A stretch of 64,000 nt of DNA, taken from assembly GCA_940337035.1 (NCBI GenBank), contig OW679195.1:177168015-177232014 (forward strand), read 5' to 3'. The position numbers and the translations under genes were made by a program. The notes under the pieces are model-generated. The model did not search any database. It worked only from the letters and a program-made list of their open reading frames with translations, and was not told where the DNA came from. Positions 47,681 to 61,188 of this stretch are shown in pieces. The number at the start of each line of letters is the position of its first letter. The stretch's first letter is position 1. The stretch is from Agriotes lineatus. Taxonomy: Eukaryota > Arthropoda > Insecta > Coleoptera > Elateridae.

Positions 47681-48207
47681 TAAATTGTAATCTTGCCACC
47701 TCTGTTCCAAGAAAGGTATCTGCCGCTATAAAACACTACGATAGCATCAATCCCGCTATAAAGTACGAGCCCAGAATCATATCATTGGGCCCAGCTAAGT
47801 AAAGCTCTTAAATTTACTGGTGTAATATTTAAAGTTTGTCCCAAATTTGGCTTTTCTGCTATTGATCCTGTTGTTTCATAGTTTCACAATATTCCGTACA
47901 CTATAACCGGATAATTGCAATTGTTTGCCACATGAATTACCAGAATTAAGCAAATTGACAATAGCTTTACCACGTACCATTTTTCCAAAAAGAATGCTAC
48001 ACCAGACTGTCAATATGTTATTAAACAATTAACAGCATTGTTTCACTTCAACCAAAACATGCTACGGTGAGCGGCATGATATTTAGAACATATGGGCCTA
48101 ATGAAATGAATCGGTATATTAATTTATAAGTTAGTTTTTGTGGCTACTTTTTGTAAGTCGCTATTGCTAAAGCTGTTTAGAAACTCATACAATCATTATG
48201 TAGAATA
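47681..48207. other. No recognisable gene
   Basis: May include decayed upstream parts of the Penelope fragment that follows. Confidence 0.3.
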
Positions 48208-48605
48208 TTGACCGAAAATATTTTCTTTTGTGCGTATAAAACAAAGTTATCAAAAAAATACCTAAATATTTTAACTGGGCCAAATGTGATTCTGGGTTCG
48301 TATAGTTTGATTCCAAGAAGTGCAGTAATCCTTCGCATCTATGGTTTACCGAAGATATGTAAGGAAAGGGTGCCGCTGAGGCCAACTGTTACCGCCATAA
48401 GTTCTTCCACATATGCTTTAGCAAAAGATTTGACCCAGTATACTACAGCCCCTAACTGACAAAACAGATTCCTTTATAAGGATCCTATGGATTTTATTCA
48501 GAAATTAAAAAGCATAAGTTAAATAAAAATTATATATTAGTTAGATTAGACGTAGTGTTACTTTTTGCAAAAGTGGTGGTTGATGAGGTACTAGTGATAA
48601 AAGTA
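48208..48605 (+). pseudogene. Penelope-like RT fragment
   Basis: 48300-48460 encodes ILRIYGLPKICKERVPLRPT followed by SSSTYALAKDLTQY; after a frame change, FIQKLKSIS and LVRLDVVLLFTKVVVDEVL continue to 48600. These are the N-terminal RT blocks of Penelope elements (YGLPK...PLRP...SFDVxSLFTxVP). Confidence 0.7.
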
Positions 48606-48639
48606 AAAAGGTTCAGGGTCATTTCAATTCTCCCAACTG

Positions 48640-48890
48640 GGGGCGGGCTGCTATAGGGACCTTGCTTCTATCTCAGCCAAGAACGCGAATTATAAGATGG
48701 GTGAGAGAAAAGAGGGGTTGAGAATGGAAAAGAGGCCAGGAAAGGTGGAGAAGTACTGCCTCAGCATTCGCTTCAAAGAAGGTACTCTGTTGAATCAGGG
48801 AAACCACCTACAAACCTGAACCAGAGCAGCCGGCCAGGGGAATTGAACCCGCAACCTTTCGAATACTAAGCAGACGTGCATAAAAGTGAT
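48640..48890 (-). mobile_element. tRNA-derived SINE fragment
   Basis: On the minus strand a box B-like GGGTTCAATTCCCCTGG lies behind CTTAGTATTCGAAAGGTTGC, and a body without coding capacity follows. No target duplication was found. Confidence 0.45.
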
Positions 48891-49408
48891 GGCAAACATA
48901 GACACATTAGAAAATCAGGCGTAGTTGAGCATATACGTTTAAAATATGAACACGCCAGAGTACTTGCTTCAATATTTCACTACCTTTTACGAATGATACG
49001 TGAAGCTAAATAAATAGAAAAACACCTAAGTAATAGAAACAGGAAAGTAAAACTTGGGCTTCTGTCATTCATGATCTAAAACATCATGAACACGCCCCTT
49101 CAACCGGTCATGTGCCGCCGACTACATGTGCACTAAATTTGAACGAACAATCAGCTATAAATACGTTGACTGTGATGATGTAAACCGCAACGTCTTGTGA
49201 AACGTTAATCTGCCGCAGACAGACATAATTATTATAAAATCTTACTTAGGTTCTCAACGTATAAGATACACAAAACCAAAAAGTTATGGGTGTTTATTTA
49301 GAAAGACAGCGTGGTCTAAGCTAAAATTTAGTTTTATCATTGACAATTGGCTTTGAAACAAATAAAACAGCGCATTTTTTCTCTTATAGTCTGCATCTTT
49401 TCATCTAA
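48891..49408. other. No recognisable gene
   Basis: AT-rich; the missing pol and 3' LTR of the BEL element would be expected here but are absent. Confidence 0.4.
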
Positions 49409-50275
49409 CTACATATTTCTACCCCTTGAACACTCTACACTGGAATGCTTCCCCGAAATACAAAAAATGCAACTTGGTTTATTTTCTTGAGTGGCAAGAA
49501 GACCCATTGCAGTGGGTATATCCAACTCAGATGCGAATCTTAAGTTTTTTTTCTTATTATTCAGTTTCCCTTGAACCATACCAAAACCTGCCTTCGCTAC
49601 AGAAATACGTTCTTGGTTCTTTACTTCCGGTTTCATGAACTCCATCAGTCCAGTAAGACGAACTTCTGCCTTTTCCATATCGTTCAAAGATGAACTTCTC
49701 TGCCAAACTCGGAGAAAATCTTTTGTCATACACGATTCTATCAACGGGCACAATATAGATGCGCATTTCCCTGTCGTTAGAAATAACGTTTCTAAGGCAC
49801 GCAAGTAACATTCTAACTTATCGTACAACTGAGACAAAGAACATTTAGGGGATCTAGAATTTTTCAAAGTCAAGCTTAAAAGTTCTCTGACAAAAACTTC
49901 AATAAGAAGATCATCTCTCCCAAACCGTGTCTGAAGAGCCTGTTTAGCTAACATATAATTTTTTCCTGAAAGTGGAAAGCTTTCTATGACTCGGGACCCA
50001 GGAACTATTGCTTGAAACAAATAATTAAACTTATTCTCAAGTGCTATGCTCTCATCATCGTCTATTTGTTTAAACTGGCCCGAGAAAGGCAGCCATTCCT
50101 TTAAATCACCATTCAGATTTTTAAATTCAATGGTAGGAAGCTTAAACTTTCGATAAAAGGCGTTAACCGACTCTGCTTCAAGAATGTAATCTTCTACTTC
50201 TATGTCGAGCATTAAATCGAATATTTCTGTATCTTTTTCCCACAGATCTCTCCAAACTGCTTCAACCGTATTCAT
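49409..50275 (-). pseudogene. BEL/Pao retrotransposon gag (DUF1759-like), partial
   Basis: 288 codons. LPTIEFKNLNGDLKEWLPFS (near residue 47) and ESFPLSGKNYMLAKQALQTR FG (near 98) are the hallmark of the BEL/Pao gag domain; the zinc knuckle CIFCISGKHSSVEC is at the C terminus. The frame is open for about 20 codons upstream of the Met (AAEVPNFTKIRAL) without another ATG, so the true start is lost. It ends right after the knuckle; no protease or RT follows. LTR and PBS upstream show orientation. It would form the particle core. Confidence 0.8.
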
Positions 50276-50440
50276 TAAAGCACGTATTTTAGTAAAATTA
50301 GGAACTTCTGCTGCTAATAATTCATTGACATAATTCAGTTGACATATTTAAAAAGTGAGCCTCTGATTACCTTTCTTGATTTTTTATCTTATCCATATTA
50401 ATCTTCTCCACTGTCTCGTAATTAACTACAAATCGTGCTG

Positions 50441-50457
50441 CCCCACGTTGGGCGCCA
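50441..50457 (-). promoter_or_regulatory. Primer binding site of the BEL/Pao element
   Basis: TGGCGCCCAACGTGGGG on the minus strand, complementary to a tRNA 3' end with CCA, two bases from the LTR end. Confidence 0.75.
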
Positions 50458-50459
50458 AA

Positions 50460-50699
50460 TGTCGAGAATTGGGTATATTTAGGACGTAATAACTGGAAAC
50501 TCTCACTCACAGATAATATATTTTTCCCGATGTCGGCGATTATATTTGTTTGCTGCTTTCCCTTGACAACGGAACTTAATAATATTATTAAGTTACTAGG
50601 ATAATAAAATTAACAACGCAAGGATGCAGACTTAAACATTTTGTTTATAATTGCAAGTGTTTATGTGACATGTGACACTCACAGGTAACACGACTCACA
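50460..50699 (-). repeat. 5' LTR of the BEL/Pao element
   Basis: On the minus strand it starts TGTGAGTCGTG and ends TTCTCGACA next to the PBS, giving a TGT...ACA LTR of about 240 bp. The outer edge is inferred from the TGT, as no second LTR is in view. Confidence 0.6.
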
Positions 50700-53600
50700 A
50701 AAATTAATCCTGGTGACAGGGGAAAAACCAAACGATTTTTTTTAAATCTAGGAAAATTTCGATAAGCCTCGGAAAATATATTTTTTATTAATAACAACTG
50801 ATTTGTTTTTAAGTATCTTGACAACGTCAACATGTCTACAATTGCAACATCTGCAAACTCCTGTAAAGGGTAATTTTTCGCAGACGTTTAACATTAGATT
50901 TCTCCAGTCTAATTCAGCACATTTTCTTGCTAAATCTGTTGGTGTGTCTTCATCGGGAACCTCTTCATATAGTGACAGTCCCATTAACATAATTCACTGA
51001 AGTATGAGGCAATGTTTTAAGCATTTCAGATGTTATGTAGGTAGTCGTTTCATCTTTCGTTTCGTTTTCTGCAGACTACAAATTTCCGAGAGATACTTCA
51101 AATCATCATCTTCTATCAGTACCGGGACTTCTGTTGTACTTTTGTATACATTCTCGTACTATATATTGAGATGGTTTTAGCCCACAATTTGGCTCTGTTT
51201 GCAGTGCGAAATATTTAACCAAGTCGATAAAGCACAGAGTTGCGATATTTTATATAATTGCAATTTTAAACAATAATAGAAGTATTAAATGGATTGGTAA
51301 TGAGATGCGAAAAGCAGTAATTAGTCGGATAAATGCACGCAAAAGCAAAACATATCTCAGAGTGTTTGAATTTGAAGTTTCAGTAAAATAATACAATCAA
51401 AATGATAGGCCTGGGCATATGTAAAGCCAGACCAAACGAAAGTAATTGACACAAAAGGTTTGTTATGTGCATACTAAATGATCGCAGTTATTAATAAAAG
51501 TAAGATAAGGAAATAGAAAATTGCAAATAGCAATCCAGAATTAGACAACGGAAGAGAAGCAAGGCAAGTAACGTGTAAAAATGGTAAACTCAAATAATAA
51601 AAAACCAAAGTGCAAAACGCAGAGCAGTGATTGTAAAAAAAACGGTTGTGTGTGTAACGCGAAGGAGCAATACTAGTTATAAGGAAAAGACAATATTTAG
51701 ATTTAAGAAAATGTTAATTTAAGATTTATGTATTCAAACTTTACTCCGTCCATAATTATTTGTTATCAAAACTAATTTCTAATTAATAGTAGAAGATGAT
51801 GGTAACATAGCAACGTGATGCTTTTTTGTTGTTAATAAGGAAGAACAATTGAATTAAATTATTTAAAGCTTGGGCAAATTTGTGCTCAAATTTAATTAAT
51901 GTTTTTACGATAGAAAAGTGTTTTACCAGTATAAAAAGTACCCAGTTTTATGGTCAAAGTGACCAACCACCTGTGGGAGTGTTTGTAGCCAGATCTACGA
52001 CGATAAATTTACATTTTCCTAAATTGCCTCCGAGAGAACATCGGCAGCCGAGCACTTGAAAATTCCAAAGTTTGATTCCGGCCTATCTAACCAGTGTAAG
52101 CCAGAGATCTGCACTGCAACGGATCAGCGGGGTCTGCAAGAGCATCGCAATCAACATTTTCGGCCAGGGAAGCGTCTACAGGCTGAGAAATTCTAGTTTC
52201 CGGCTCGACAAGATTTTACGAGGAAGGAACTAACTGTGAATTCAAGTGTTGGCGTTCGGAAAAGCTATTTAAATACAAGAATAAACCTTGCTGAAGAGGT
52301 CTAGCGCTTTTCCAATAGTCCAAATACTCCGTGGGCTTCACAAGTTGGACGGCGTCATCAGAATCTGCGTTTTTTGGCGGAAATTTCCTAAAACAGCATC
52401 AACAAATGAGAGTTAGCTTGGATCTATGTCATCTATAACAATGAAGTGGAGGTTTTGTTGCTAAGCAGAATATTCAAATTAGTTACCTGACGCTTCCTCG
52501 CCTATTTCCACAATTAAAACGTTCAAATAATCGCTATATTGCGCAAACAGCTTTATGTGTTTTATCTGTCAGATTGAGGTTACAAATATTATCCAATAGA
52601 AGTGAGCATATGCGCTATTTGGGGCAAATAGCTTAAAATTAAAGGCAAATTTTGAATATAGTCAAATTCTGAACTCACCTGAGAAAAGAGTTTATGTGTT
52701 TTGCCGTGAGCTAGTATAAAATACTGCAATTCAATAAAATATAAAGAGAGGGCTATTAACCATTTATTTGAACATTAACCAGTACATTTCATTTTAACTA
52801 ATTACTGACAGGAAAAGTAAGCACAGTATAAATTAACATGAAAATTGTGGGGTGATTTGCCCTAACTTATTAAATTGTGTACCAAAATAAAGTGAACTAA
52901 CAAACAAGCAGGGTCATCGCACTATATAGTGGCTGTTTCAATTTGTTCCTTTTTGTAACTTGTAACTTCTTTACTGATATTACGTTCAGTTAAGTGTTAT
53001 CGAAATATTATAAATCTGTATAGGCTTTGGTCGAATTAAAAAGAATTTTAATGCAATAATTTTGATGCTAAAGCTTTAAAAGTCTTTTAAAATTACGATT
53101 TTGAAATCAAATGTTTAAATCATTCCACGCCTCCATTCAATTACTGGAAGAATTTGAATCCTCATTGCTATTACCCTCTAGCTCTGAGTCGGATTCTCCC
53201 AATGAAATAATAAAAGGTGGAATATTTTTAGTCGGTAAAATATCCCATATAATTAGTCTAGCCAGCCGAAATTAGTTCTTCACAATGTTTACAGTAATTT
53301 TGCCAGTACTACACGTCGAAAGAGCTTCACGTCATAAGTTCTTTACTTTATCTTTAGATGAAGGTCGAGAATTTATGACCTTGTTGTAGTACGACTATCA
53401 ATTGGGTTATATTGGCAATGATATGGGGGCAGTCTAAGTACTTCATGACCATGCTCTTTCAATATTTCGTCAATATCCTCTTTTTAGAGGTCATCTCGAA
53501 AAGGTTTAATTAAATTCCAAAGTTTCGTTTTGTAATATTTCCCTAAATTTGACGTGATGACTAATCAGCTATTCTATAATTTCACCTGCTTTCGAAGAAA

Positions 53601-56039
53601 AGTGTATTTGCATCGAATGATATGATGAATTATCCGTAACCACTACACATGTTTCTAATAATTTGGCTAGAGTAGGAACTAGCTGATTGATCACCCAATT
53701 TTTTATAATTTCGCCATTCATAGTTTTTGGTTCGTTGCGTCCAGTAACAAGTCACGCCCTTCTAAAAAACCAAAACCAGACCCTGCAACTAAAACTGTAA
53801 ATCTTTTCTCCTTATTTTAAATGTTGGCTGGGTTACTATTCAAATCAGTTTCGTGTAGCCAACGACGGACACTACTGCCATTTTGATATCTTCATATCTC
53901 GTCCAGGTACAGGAACGTCACAGTTAGTGTATAAATGTCTTCAAAAATTAAATTTTGGCTACAACTACATGTCCACATAAGATTTTGTGTCCATTTACGT
54001 GTTTGTATTTGTAACCCATTTTGTATAATTTCGTACGCCCGCCCTTATATTCCAAATGTTCGTTAGCCTACATGTCAGCAGGTTATTAGAAGTAAATTAT
54101 TCATTTTTTGAATTGTATTGCCAAATTTGTAGTTGCAGATATTCACAAAACCAATAATTTTGTTGTTTCTTGTCTTTAGGACATCTGCCAGATGATTTCT
54201 CTAAACATTCTTTCGCTGATAATTTTGAAATAGCACACATTATACGTTCAAAGATCTGCAAGTGTAGATAAATTAGGGGTTATCTGTATATGAAAATTAT
54301 TACCTCAAACATTAAGGCCACTTGCCGTACTACTGCGTCTACCGACAGGTTCGGACTATTTTTTTCTGAATCGTATCCAATGTTCGTTTTACATGAAGCT
54401 TCGTTTTGCAATTAATTCTTTTTTGCATTTTGATATTGATTACCAAATGACCGGTGAAAAAAGAAAGTAATTCAAACCTTCAAAAAGTCCTATTAAAATA
54501 ACTAGACCACTTGACAACACTGTTTCATTATTCATTATGACAGTTTGTCATTTTGAGGTTATATTAGGTTTTTACACGATAACAACCATTGCAGCCAACT
54601 TTACAAGCCACGATTCACAGCCGCCCCTACTGAAAGTAAGGTTTGAACAGATAATATAAGATTTTTTAATTGTTGTATAAAAAAATAGACATTTGTTGCA
54701 CAACTACATTTTAGACAGTTAAAATCACATTTTTAAAAGATTTAAAAGATCAATTTCCCGATGTGACTGAAAAAACCCAGATTGAGCCAAAATTTCTCGT
54801 ATTTCTCCAGCTTTTAAAGGACAAGTAGGGTGCTTTTGATGTTTTATATTTTATATTAGAGCGCCGCCACCTAAAACTGTTGAGAACCACTGCACCTAAA
54901 GGATGCTCTCAACTTGTTTTCATTTCTCAGATATGCTCTTATATTGGGCAGCAGGATTTACACGAGATAAACAACACGTGCTTGTTTGTATATCATTACT
55001 AGCGAAACGAGCTGCGTGTAGCGGCGGGCGACGAACACGCCAGCGACATGTGACAATGACAATAGACGTGGAGTACGAGTGGTCGTAGTGGGAACCACAA
55101 CAGCCTTGAGAAGGATACAAGGAGTACGAAGGAGGGCGAAGGCCTAATGCAGCCATGATCGGCAGCGATATCACGTTGTCATCGCAATAACCTGTTCTAC
55201 ACCTACTACCGACTGGAGTTGCCATTATAACAGCAATAGCAAAGACATTCTCCAGAACTAATTCCGATACTGGAGCCCGATAGATCCTAATTGCGCGAAT
55301 ATGGTCCACTTTGAACATTTTCCATACCACACCGTATCGCGTATGTGCTTTAGATTGTAGGAGTTATGGGACCTATTAGCAGCAATCGACCAAAGCCGCT
55401 TTGTCCGAGCCAGTTTTTTGCATCCATGTGGGCATCGTTATGTGCCGATTTTAATGTAATTAAAATCGGAATCTATTAACTGGATAATGATTATGCAGAT
55501 TGGAGGCGCATAGATTTGTTTGGTTTTTCATTGCTTCCCACGCCGAATCGTGTAAAAAGAAGCTGTGGCTAATTATAATTACATGAATAAAACTTCAATT
55601 ATGTTAGTTTTATAAACTGGCAAACGGGAAGTTGTATTACATCTGAAGTCAATGTTAACTACACCTGGTATACAAAATGTACGAATCATTCGTTAGCTGT
55701 CTAATGTGAAGACAAATTGTGACTAGCACAAATTAATTGTGCATAAAAACAAAAAAGTTTAAATGTAGATACTAAGCAGTTAAATTAATTATTTGATCGA
55801 CATGGAGAACGACGTTCTAAATTTGAGAACTTACAAAAGCTTTTAACTTTATTTGTTCGTCGAAAATAAAAGATAACGCAGCCAGCCTAGGCAACTAAGG
55901 AATACATTGTTTTTATTAACTTTTATTCTTTGACAACACCGTCTATCAAGCTTGCAGTCTGAGTATCGGTTTAATCAATTAAAATACAAGCATATGTTCC
56001 AGTAGTTTTATACTTTTTCTTAAACTCACTAACTTAATT
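50700..56039. other. No recognisable gene
   Basis: Long AT-rich stretch. ORFs 50748-50990 (minus) and 54903-55330 (both strands) have no motif I can name. 52020-52300 has SINE-like wording (TTTGATTCCGGCC after a possible D-arm), too weak to call. Confidence 0.3.
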
Positions 56040-56945
56040 GGTTTAACACTTCTTCCAATTCTGGATCTTTTACTTCTACTTTTTGCCTTAACATTCTACT
56101 AGACATTACTTTTGTCTTTGCTAAGTTAATTTTCAAGCTGATTTCATATGAAGCTTTGTACAATTCCGTTAATATAGTCTGAAGTTATTCAGGGGTTTCT
56201 GCGATAAGGACTATGTCGTCTGCACACCTAAAATTATTTAATTTTTCCCATTTATTAAGATTTCCGCATTTTCTTGCCACTGCAGCTATTTGAAAACATG
56301 CTCTAGACAAGCCGTAAATAGTTTCATTGATAGGATATCACCTTGTCTTATAGCACGTTTTATTTTAATTGGTTTTTATAAAGTTTTATAGTGGATGTAG
56401 CGTTGTTATAAATGTTTTCAATCAACACTTCCCATTCATGATCTATTCTGAAATTTTTTAATGAGTTCATGATTGCCCAATGCTCCACTGTGTCGAACGA
56501 TTTTTAATAGTCTACTAAAGCTAAATTTAGATCAAAATTATATTCAACAGATTTTTTTATTAGTATCCTCAAATATATCAGGTGTTCGTTACTGCTGTAG
56601 TCTCTTCTAAAGAAGGCTTGCTCGGTTGGTTGGTCATCTAACTTCTTTGTCAAGCAATTTGTAATAATTCTTTTCAACAATTTATATATTTGGAATAGCA
56701 GGTTTGTCGGTCTTAATTCTCTAAGTTAGCTTAATCACCCTTCTTATGTAACAATATTACTACTGCATTATTCCAGTTCTTTGGGATTTCTCCCGTTTCC
56801 AAGCATTTATTGAAAAGATCGCCCAGTTTTGTTAGTATTCCCTCTCTCTTCCATCTGTTACCATTTCGATGAGTAGTGTATCTTCTGCTGATGCTCTATT
56901 ACTCTTCACGTGTTTTAAGACATGTGTTACGGTATTAATTCATCA
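56040..56945 (-). pseudogene. RTE-clade reverse transcriptase fragment
   Basis: On the minus strand, across frameshifts: IPKNWNNAVVILLHKKGD, EQAFFRRDYSS, LIYLRILIKKSVEYNF, SFDTVEHWAIMNSLKNFRID, CADDIVLIAETPE, INLAKTKVMSSRMLR. The block order is that of the RTE copy at 1-1821, but the copy is far more decayed. Confidence 0.75.
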
Positions 56946-59189
56946 TATCGACATAGGTCGTATTGATTGTTCAAAAACGGGTACAAACTACAGGGTTCGC
57001 CGGCTTTACTAAAAAGAACACAGATCTTAATGTGCTGGAGCAGATTTTGTTGCTCCGGTTACTCGCACTTAACTCAGTCGGGAAGGCGTGGTTCGAAAGC
57101 TCAAAGAAAAACCGGCGGCACTTACCCTGATGGATTGCTTAACAGAAAGAGAAATGCCTGAGCGCCACTTGGTTCTGATTAGGGGTGGATGACGTGTCTA
57201 GAACCAAGAACAATACACGTAGCCTATGTAGAAGTCCTCCAAGTACGTTGCTGAACGCCTCCGCCTGTTGTTTACCAAGCCTCCTCCGAGTAGCCGGGTG
57301 ACCTTGTCGTTAAATCACTTACCTTCAAGGCCACCGTCACTAAAGAATAACAAAAGAACACTGAATGGCCCAAGGCTTGGGGCTTGCTTAATCAAAAGAG
57401 CATGCTTTAACTTCACAAAATTAATTACACTTGGCCTTTGCCACACTGGATTAGTGAATGACCCAGAAGGGGTTTCAAAATTCATAAAAAGAATGAACTG
57501 ACTAACAGGTTTATTATTTAAAGGAACAAGTGACAGTTTACACAAATCGGTACATTAACACAAACACCCGGAGGTGAGTTTAAATTTAGTAATAAGATAT
57601 CCTACGTGAATATGAAAAGGGGGCCCCACCAAACCAAAATATATCTTAAGGGCTAGTTACAAAGACACAAAAAAACACAATATTATCCAAGACAAGTGAC
57701 ATAAAATGGACACCAGGAGTAAAGCCCCTGGTATAAACGTTAACTAAGACAGATCATAAGTCCTAGCGGACGTACGCAAAGTTTATAAGCACTGACGCAC
57801 AATAAAATATAAAATCGCACTTTAAGTTAGGCACCAGAGTTACCTAATTGGTACAATGCAGGGCGCCTACCTGATAGTTGCAGCATGCAGTCTTAAGTGC
57901 AGATGTAGTTGTCCTCGTGGAGGCCTGGTAAAACGTGCCAGAGGTGTAGCGAATTCTCCAGAAGAGGCAACAGGTGGAGCAGAAACTCGAGGGAATTGAG
58001 GAGAATCGGCAGCAAACGTCAATCAACGAAGTGACATCAAACAACACTATATCGCGCGGGGGCCTTCCCTTTAATTAAACTCGACGTTGACACAGATATG
58101 CATTACGCAATGGTTTTTTCCCGACTTAACAGGGAAAAAAGTTAGTTGAGGCTCATCAGATATCGTTTCTCTAATCGAATCGGCAAAAAGTGCCAAAAGT
58201 CTCCCCCGGAGACCAACTGTATGAATCGAAAATCGGCCAATTTAACAACGTCCGAGTTAAATACACTTCCTCTGCCCACCGCGCATTTTCAAAGACACAA
58301 GAAATAATGTTCACTTCGAAGATTCGGGTTTAACTGCACTCGCCATTAACGTGCCCCAAGACACTCGAAAAGTTCGCACAAAAACCAAAACGGATTTACA
58401 ACTTAATCACCACAAGTTAGCCAAAAGCTCAACAAAAACAACGCAGCCAAAAGTTCATTAATGCGTTAACAAAAGCTCCCCCAACTGCAGCGACAACGCC
58501 ACAGTCGGGGGCGCGAAATTTCACATACGTCTTGCTCACTCAAATGCTGGGTACAGATTCTTCTTTCAAATCGAATTCCGCGCGAAGAAGTACAATGGAA
58601 GAAAACTTCGAACTCCAAAACCATAATTTCTATATGTGCGGTTAACTAAGGGTTTATCAAACTTTATTTCCAATGGTCCCAAAGCTGGACGTAAAAGCGT
58701 AGGCTGAAGCACAACAAAGAAGGCTTTAACGGATGATGCAATAGCTGAATTGGCAAGAACCAGGGGAAGGCCCCAGTTTACAATGAACATTCCACAGTCC
58801 TCGAATATCATACTGATAACGACGCGTTCTACGAAAATATATTGAAGCTATGACGGCCGGAAAGCAGGATAGATTTCTGAAACAATATTTAAACACTACT
58901 CGACCAACAGGGCTTGCCCCAAACCTTATTTCCAGAAGCTAATTATCGAGCAGTAATCAGGTTCAACAAAGAACGTTCTAGAAGAGTTTGTTAATGCTAC
59001 AGCAATTCTCAAAGGGTCGAATTACCAAAGTACAGTTTGCAAGAACTGCAGGCGTCAATTTCTTGACAGCAAACACTAAGCTCCAAGGCCTGAATTTCGT
59101 TACTGCTTAACATAAAGAATTTGATTTATTTAGGCGTTCAATGCTTGATTGTCGAAACAAATACGCACTTTGTGCACTGAACGAAGAAT
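56946..59189. other. No recognisable gene
   Basis: 57000-57200 has weak tRNA/SINE wording. 57500-58600 is Lys/Pro/Thr-codon-rich and GC-richer, similar in style to 36500-37900, without a supported ORF. Confidence 0.3.
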
Positions 59190-60275
59190 GCTTGCTAAGA
59201 CGAATTTGAATGTAACTGTACAGGGCCGTAATCAGTAAGAATTCGGGCAACAAATAAACGTAATTTTGAGCAAAACGAAAGAGGTCGAAAATGATCTAAC
59301 ACATGGCTTATTTTTTGTGATATCTGGCATTTCTTTAGAACTAACGTTGTGCACCTTATTGCATTACTTGAATTATTGTATGGTTGCTGTATTTTGTTGT
59401 CATACAGATTTGTTTCAGTTTCTTCTATTAATTTTTCCAAATTTCTTATCTCTCCCCCATGTTTATCGTTTTGTACTGTAATGTGCCTTTTGTACACTTC
59501 GTCGGAGACATTTTATTTCTTTGTTGTTTTCTATTAATCTTTCTTATAATTTTTTTTGTTTCCTTTGCCATTTGTCTAAGTTCTTCATACTTACCCTCAA
59601 ATAATTGTCTTTTTCTTCTCTCTTTCTGTTAGCGTTATTGCTTACTTTTTCTATCTTGGTTTTCCGCATTTTGGCAATTTTTTCTCCCTTTTCTCTTAAT
59701 GTATTTGTAATAAAGTCGTTCATTTTATGTAGGTATTTAAATCCCATTCGTTTTTTATGTCCTTTAGTTCTTTGTTAAGTCCTTTTCCATATTCCATTGT
59801 GCTTTGTTTCAGTTTCTAACTATCAATTTTCATTATTTATTTCTTGAATGGTCGTCTTTTTATTTTCTTGTCTATCATGATGTTTGCTCTTAGTAGGTCT
59901 TGGTCGCTGCTTACATTGAATGCATTTAAGGCTGGTACATTTTATACTATTTGCATATTGTTTAACAAGATATAGTCTAAATGGCTCCGCTAGCAAATGC
60001 TCGCCTCTCAGGCGGCCGACACGAGTTCGAATCCCGGCGGACTCTAGAAGGATTTTAAAAATCCTATGCTCCCCGGCCACCAAGCTAACACCTGTGGTAC
60101 TCATTTACCCCTAAACAAGCAAAGTCCTTTTCAATTTCTAAAGGCAAGGCTAGCCACCTACCCGGCGTAAAAGCAAAGAGGGCTCATAGAACCACTTTGT
60201 GGTTAAAACAGGCCACTGGCCTATAATAATAATAAGAAGAAGAAGATACAGTCTATCTCATTTTTGGTTTTCGAG
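59190..60275 (-). pseudogene. RTE-type endonuclease end and linker, split by a SINE
   Basis: On the minus strand NSKTKNEIDCI (60250-60280) is followed, after the SINE, by LLNNMQIVQNV and SSDQDLLRANIMIDKK, the end of the RTE endonuclease. A Lys/Glu-rich linker (59747-59544, 59497-59195) follows. Many stops. Confidence 0.65.
59980..60242 (+). mobile_element. tRNA-derived SINE with (AAT/AAG)n tail
   Basis: Target duplication AAGATATAGTCTA (59967-59979) and AAGATACAGTCTA (60243-60255). Head with box A-like TGGCTCCGCTAGCAAATGC and box B GAGTTCGAATCCC; the tail is AATAATAATAAGAAGAAG. It interrupts the RTE text between NEIDCI and LLNNMQ. Confidence 0.85.
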
Positions 60276-60283
60276 TTGAGGTG

Positions 60284-60363
60284 AGACTGTTACTAACTTA
60301 CGGAGTAGAATTTCGAGCGGAGACCAACAAAACTTAGCAGTTAATGAGAACTGCAGAGATGAC
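60284..60363 (+). pseudogene. RTE-type C-terminal fragment, left of the hAT insertion
   Basis: Plus strand reads LLLTYGVEFRAETNKT, stop, QLMRTAEM: the TYG(S/A)E region after the RT. It continues at 62683 with STLRTIAGKKRMDRV. Confidence 0.65.
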
Positions 60364-60559
60364 TAGGGCCGTGGTTACAGCAGGTGCGAGCGTGCGGCCG
60401 CACCGGGCGGCCGTTTTTTGAGGGGCGGCTATTTTTCTTAACAAAATATTATACTATTTTTTATTATATGATATAGGAGTAGAGTTAGTAAATATAATGT
60501 ACGACTTAAAGACGTAATCATACTCAAAAAGACGTCAATATTTTCTATTTATTTTATCC

Positions 60560-61090
60560 TTAAACCAGAATATCACTCTATGTGGAAGCAAACTCTACCT
60601 TAAGTTTTATGCAGAACAAACTCTATTTGTATACCCAACACCCAATGTTTTCGTCAAGAAAGCGCCACGCCATATGTCTTCTACAAAATATGAGTACATA
60701 CTTATCCAATACTGATAGTTTAAATAGTGGCATAAACGGTTTGGAGCTTAAAGATGACTCCTCTCATTTATGACTGATTGGATCAAAGGAACATGAAACC
60801 AATAATCCTTTAAATACTCTTAAGTGCATAACAGAAAATAATGTAGAAAACAATTTCCCTAATTTAGTAATATCTCTTAGAATCTTATTCACTTTACCCA
60901 TGCTTCTGGGGAACGAAGTTTCTCGAAATTAAAAAATAATCGAAAATTATTTCAGATCATATATGTCACAGGAACGTTTAACTGGTTTGGCATTAATCTC
61001 CATCGAACATGAAATTGCCAATAATTTAAATTATGATAAAATAATAAGTATGCTTTCTGAAAAAAAGCTCGAAAATATATTGAGTTTTTT
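60560..61090 (+). pseudogene. hAT transposase, C-terminal part
   Basis: Across frames: LFTLPML, SKLK, IIENYFRSYMSQERLTGLAL, ISIEHEIANNLNYDKIISML. This is the C-terminal dimerisation region of hAT transposases with its LxxLAxISIE block. Stops and frameshifts; the N-terminal zinc finger and most of the catalytic core are missing. Confidence 0.75.
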
Positions 61091-61188
61091 TATGTACCTA
61101 TGTATTTGTGCCTGAGTCAAATTTTTTAGAGTTCTATTTTTATGTATGTATTATGTATGTGTTACTATGTAGTATATAGTATATGTAT

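Noticed and set aside
52020..52200. Possible SINE head
   Set aside because: Box B resemblance is weak and there is no target duplication or tail.
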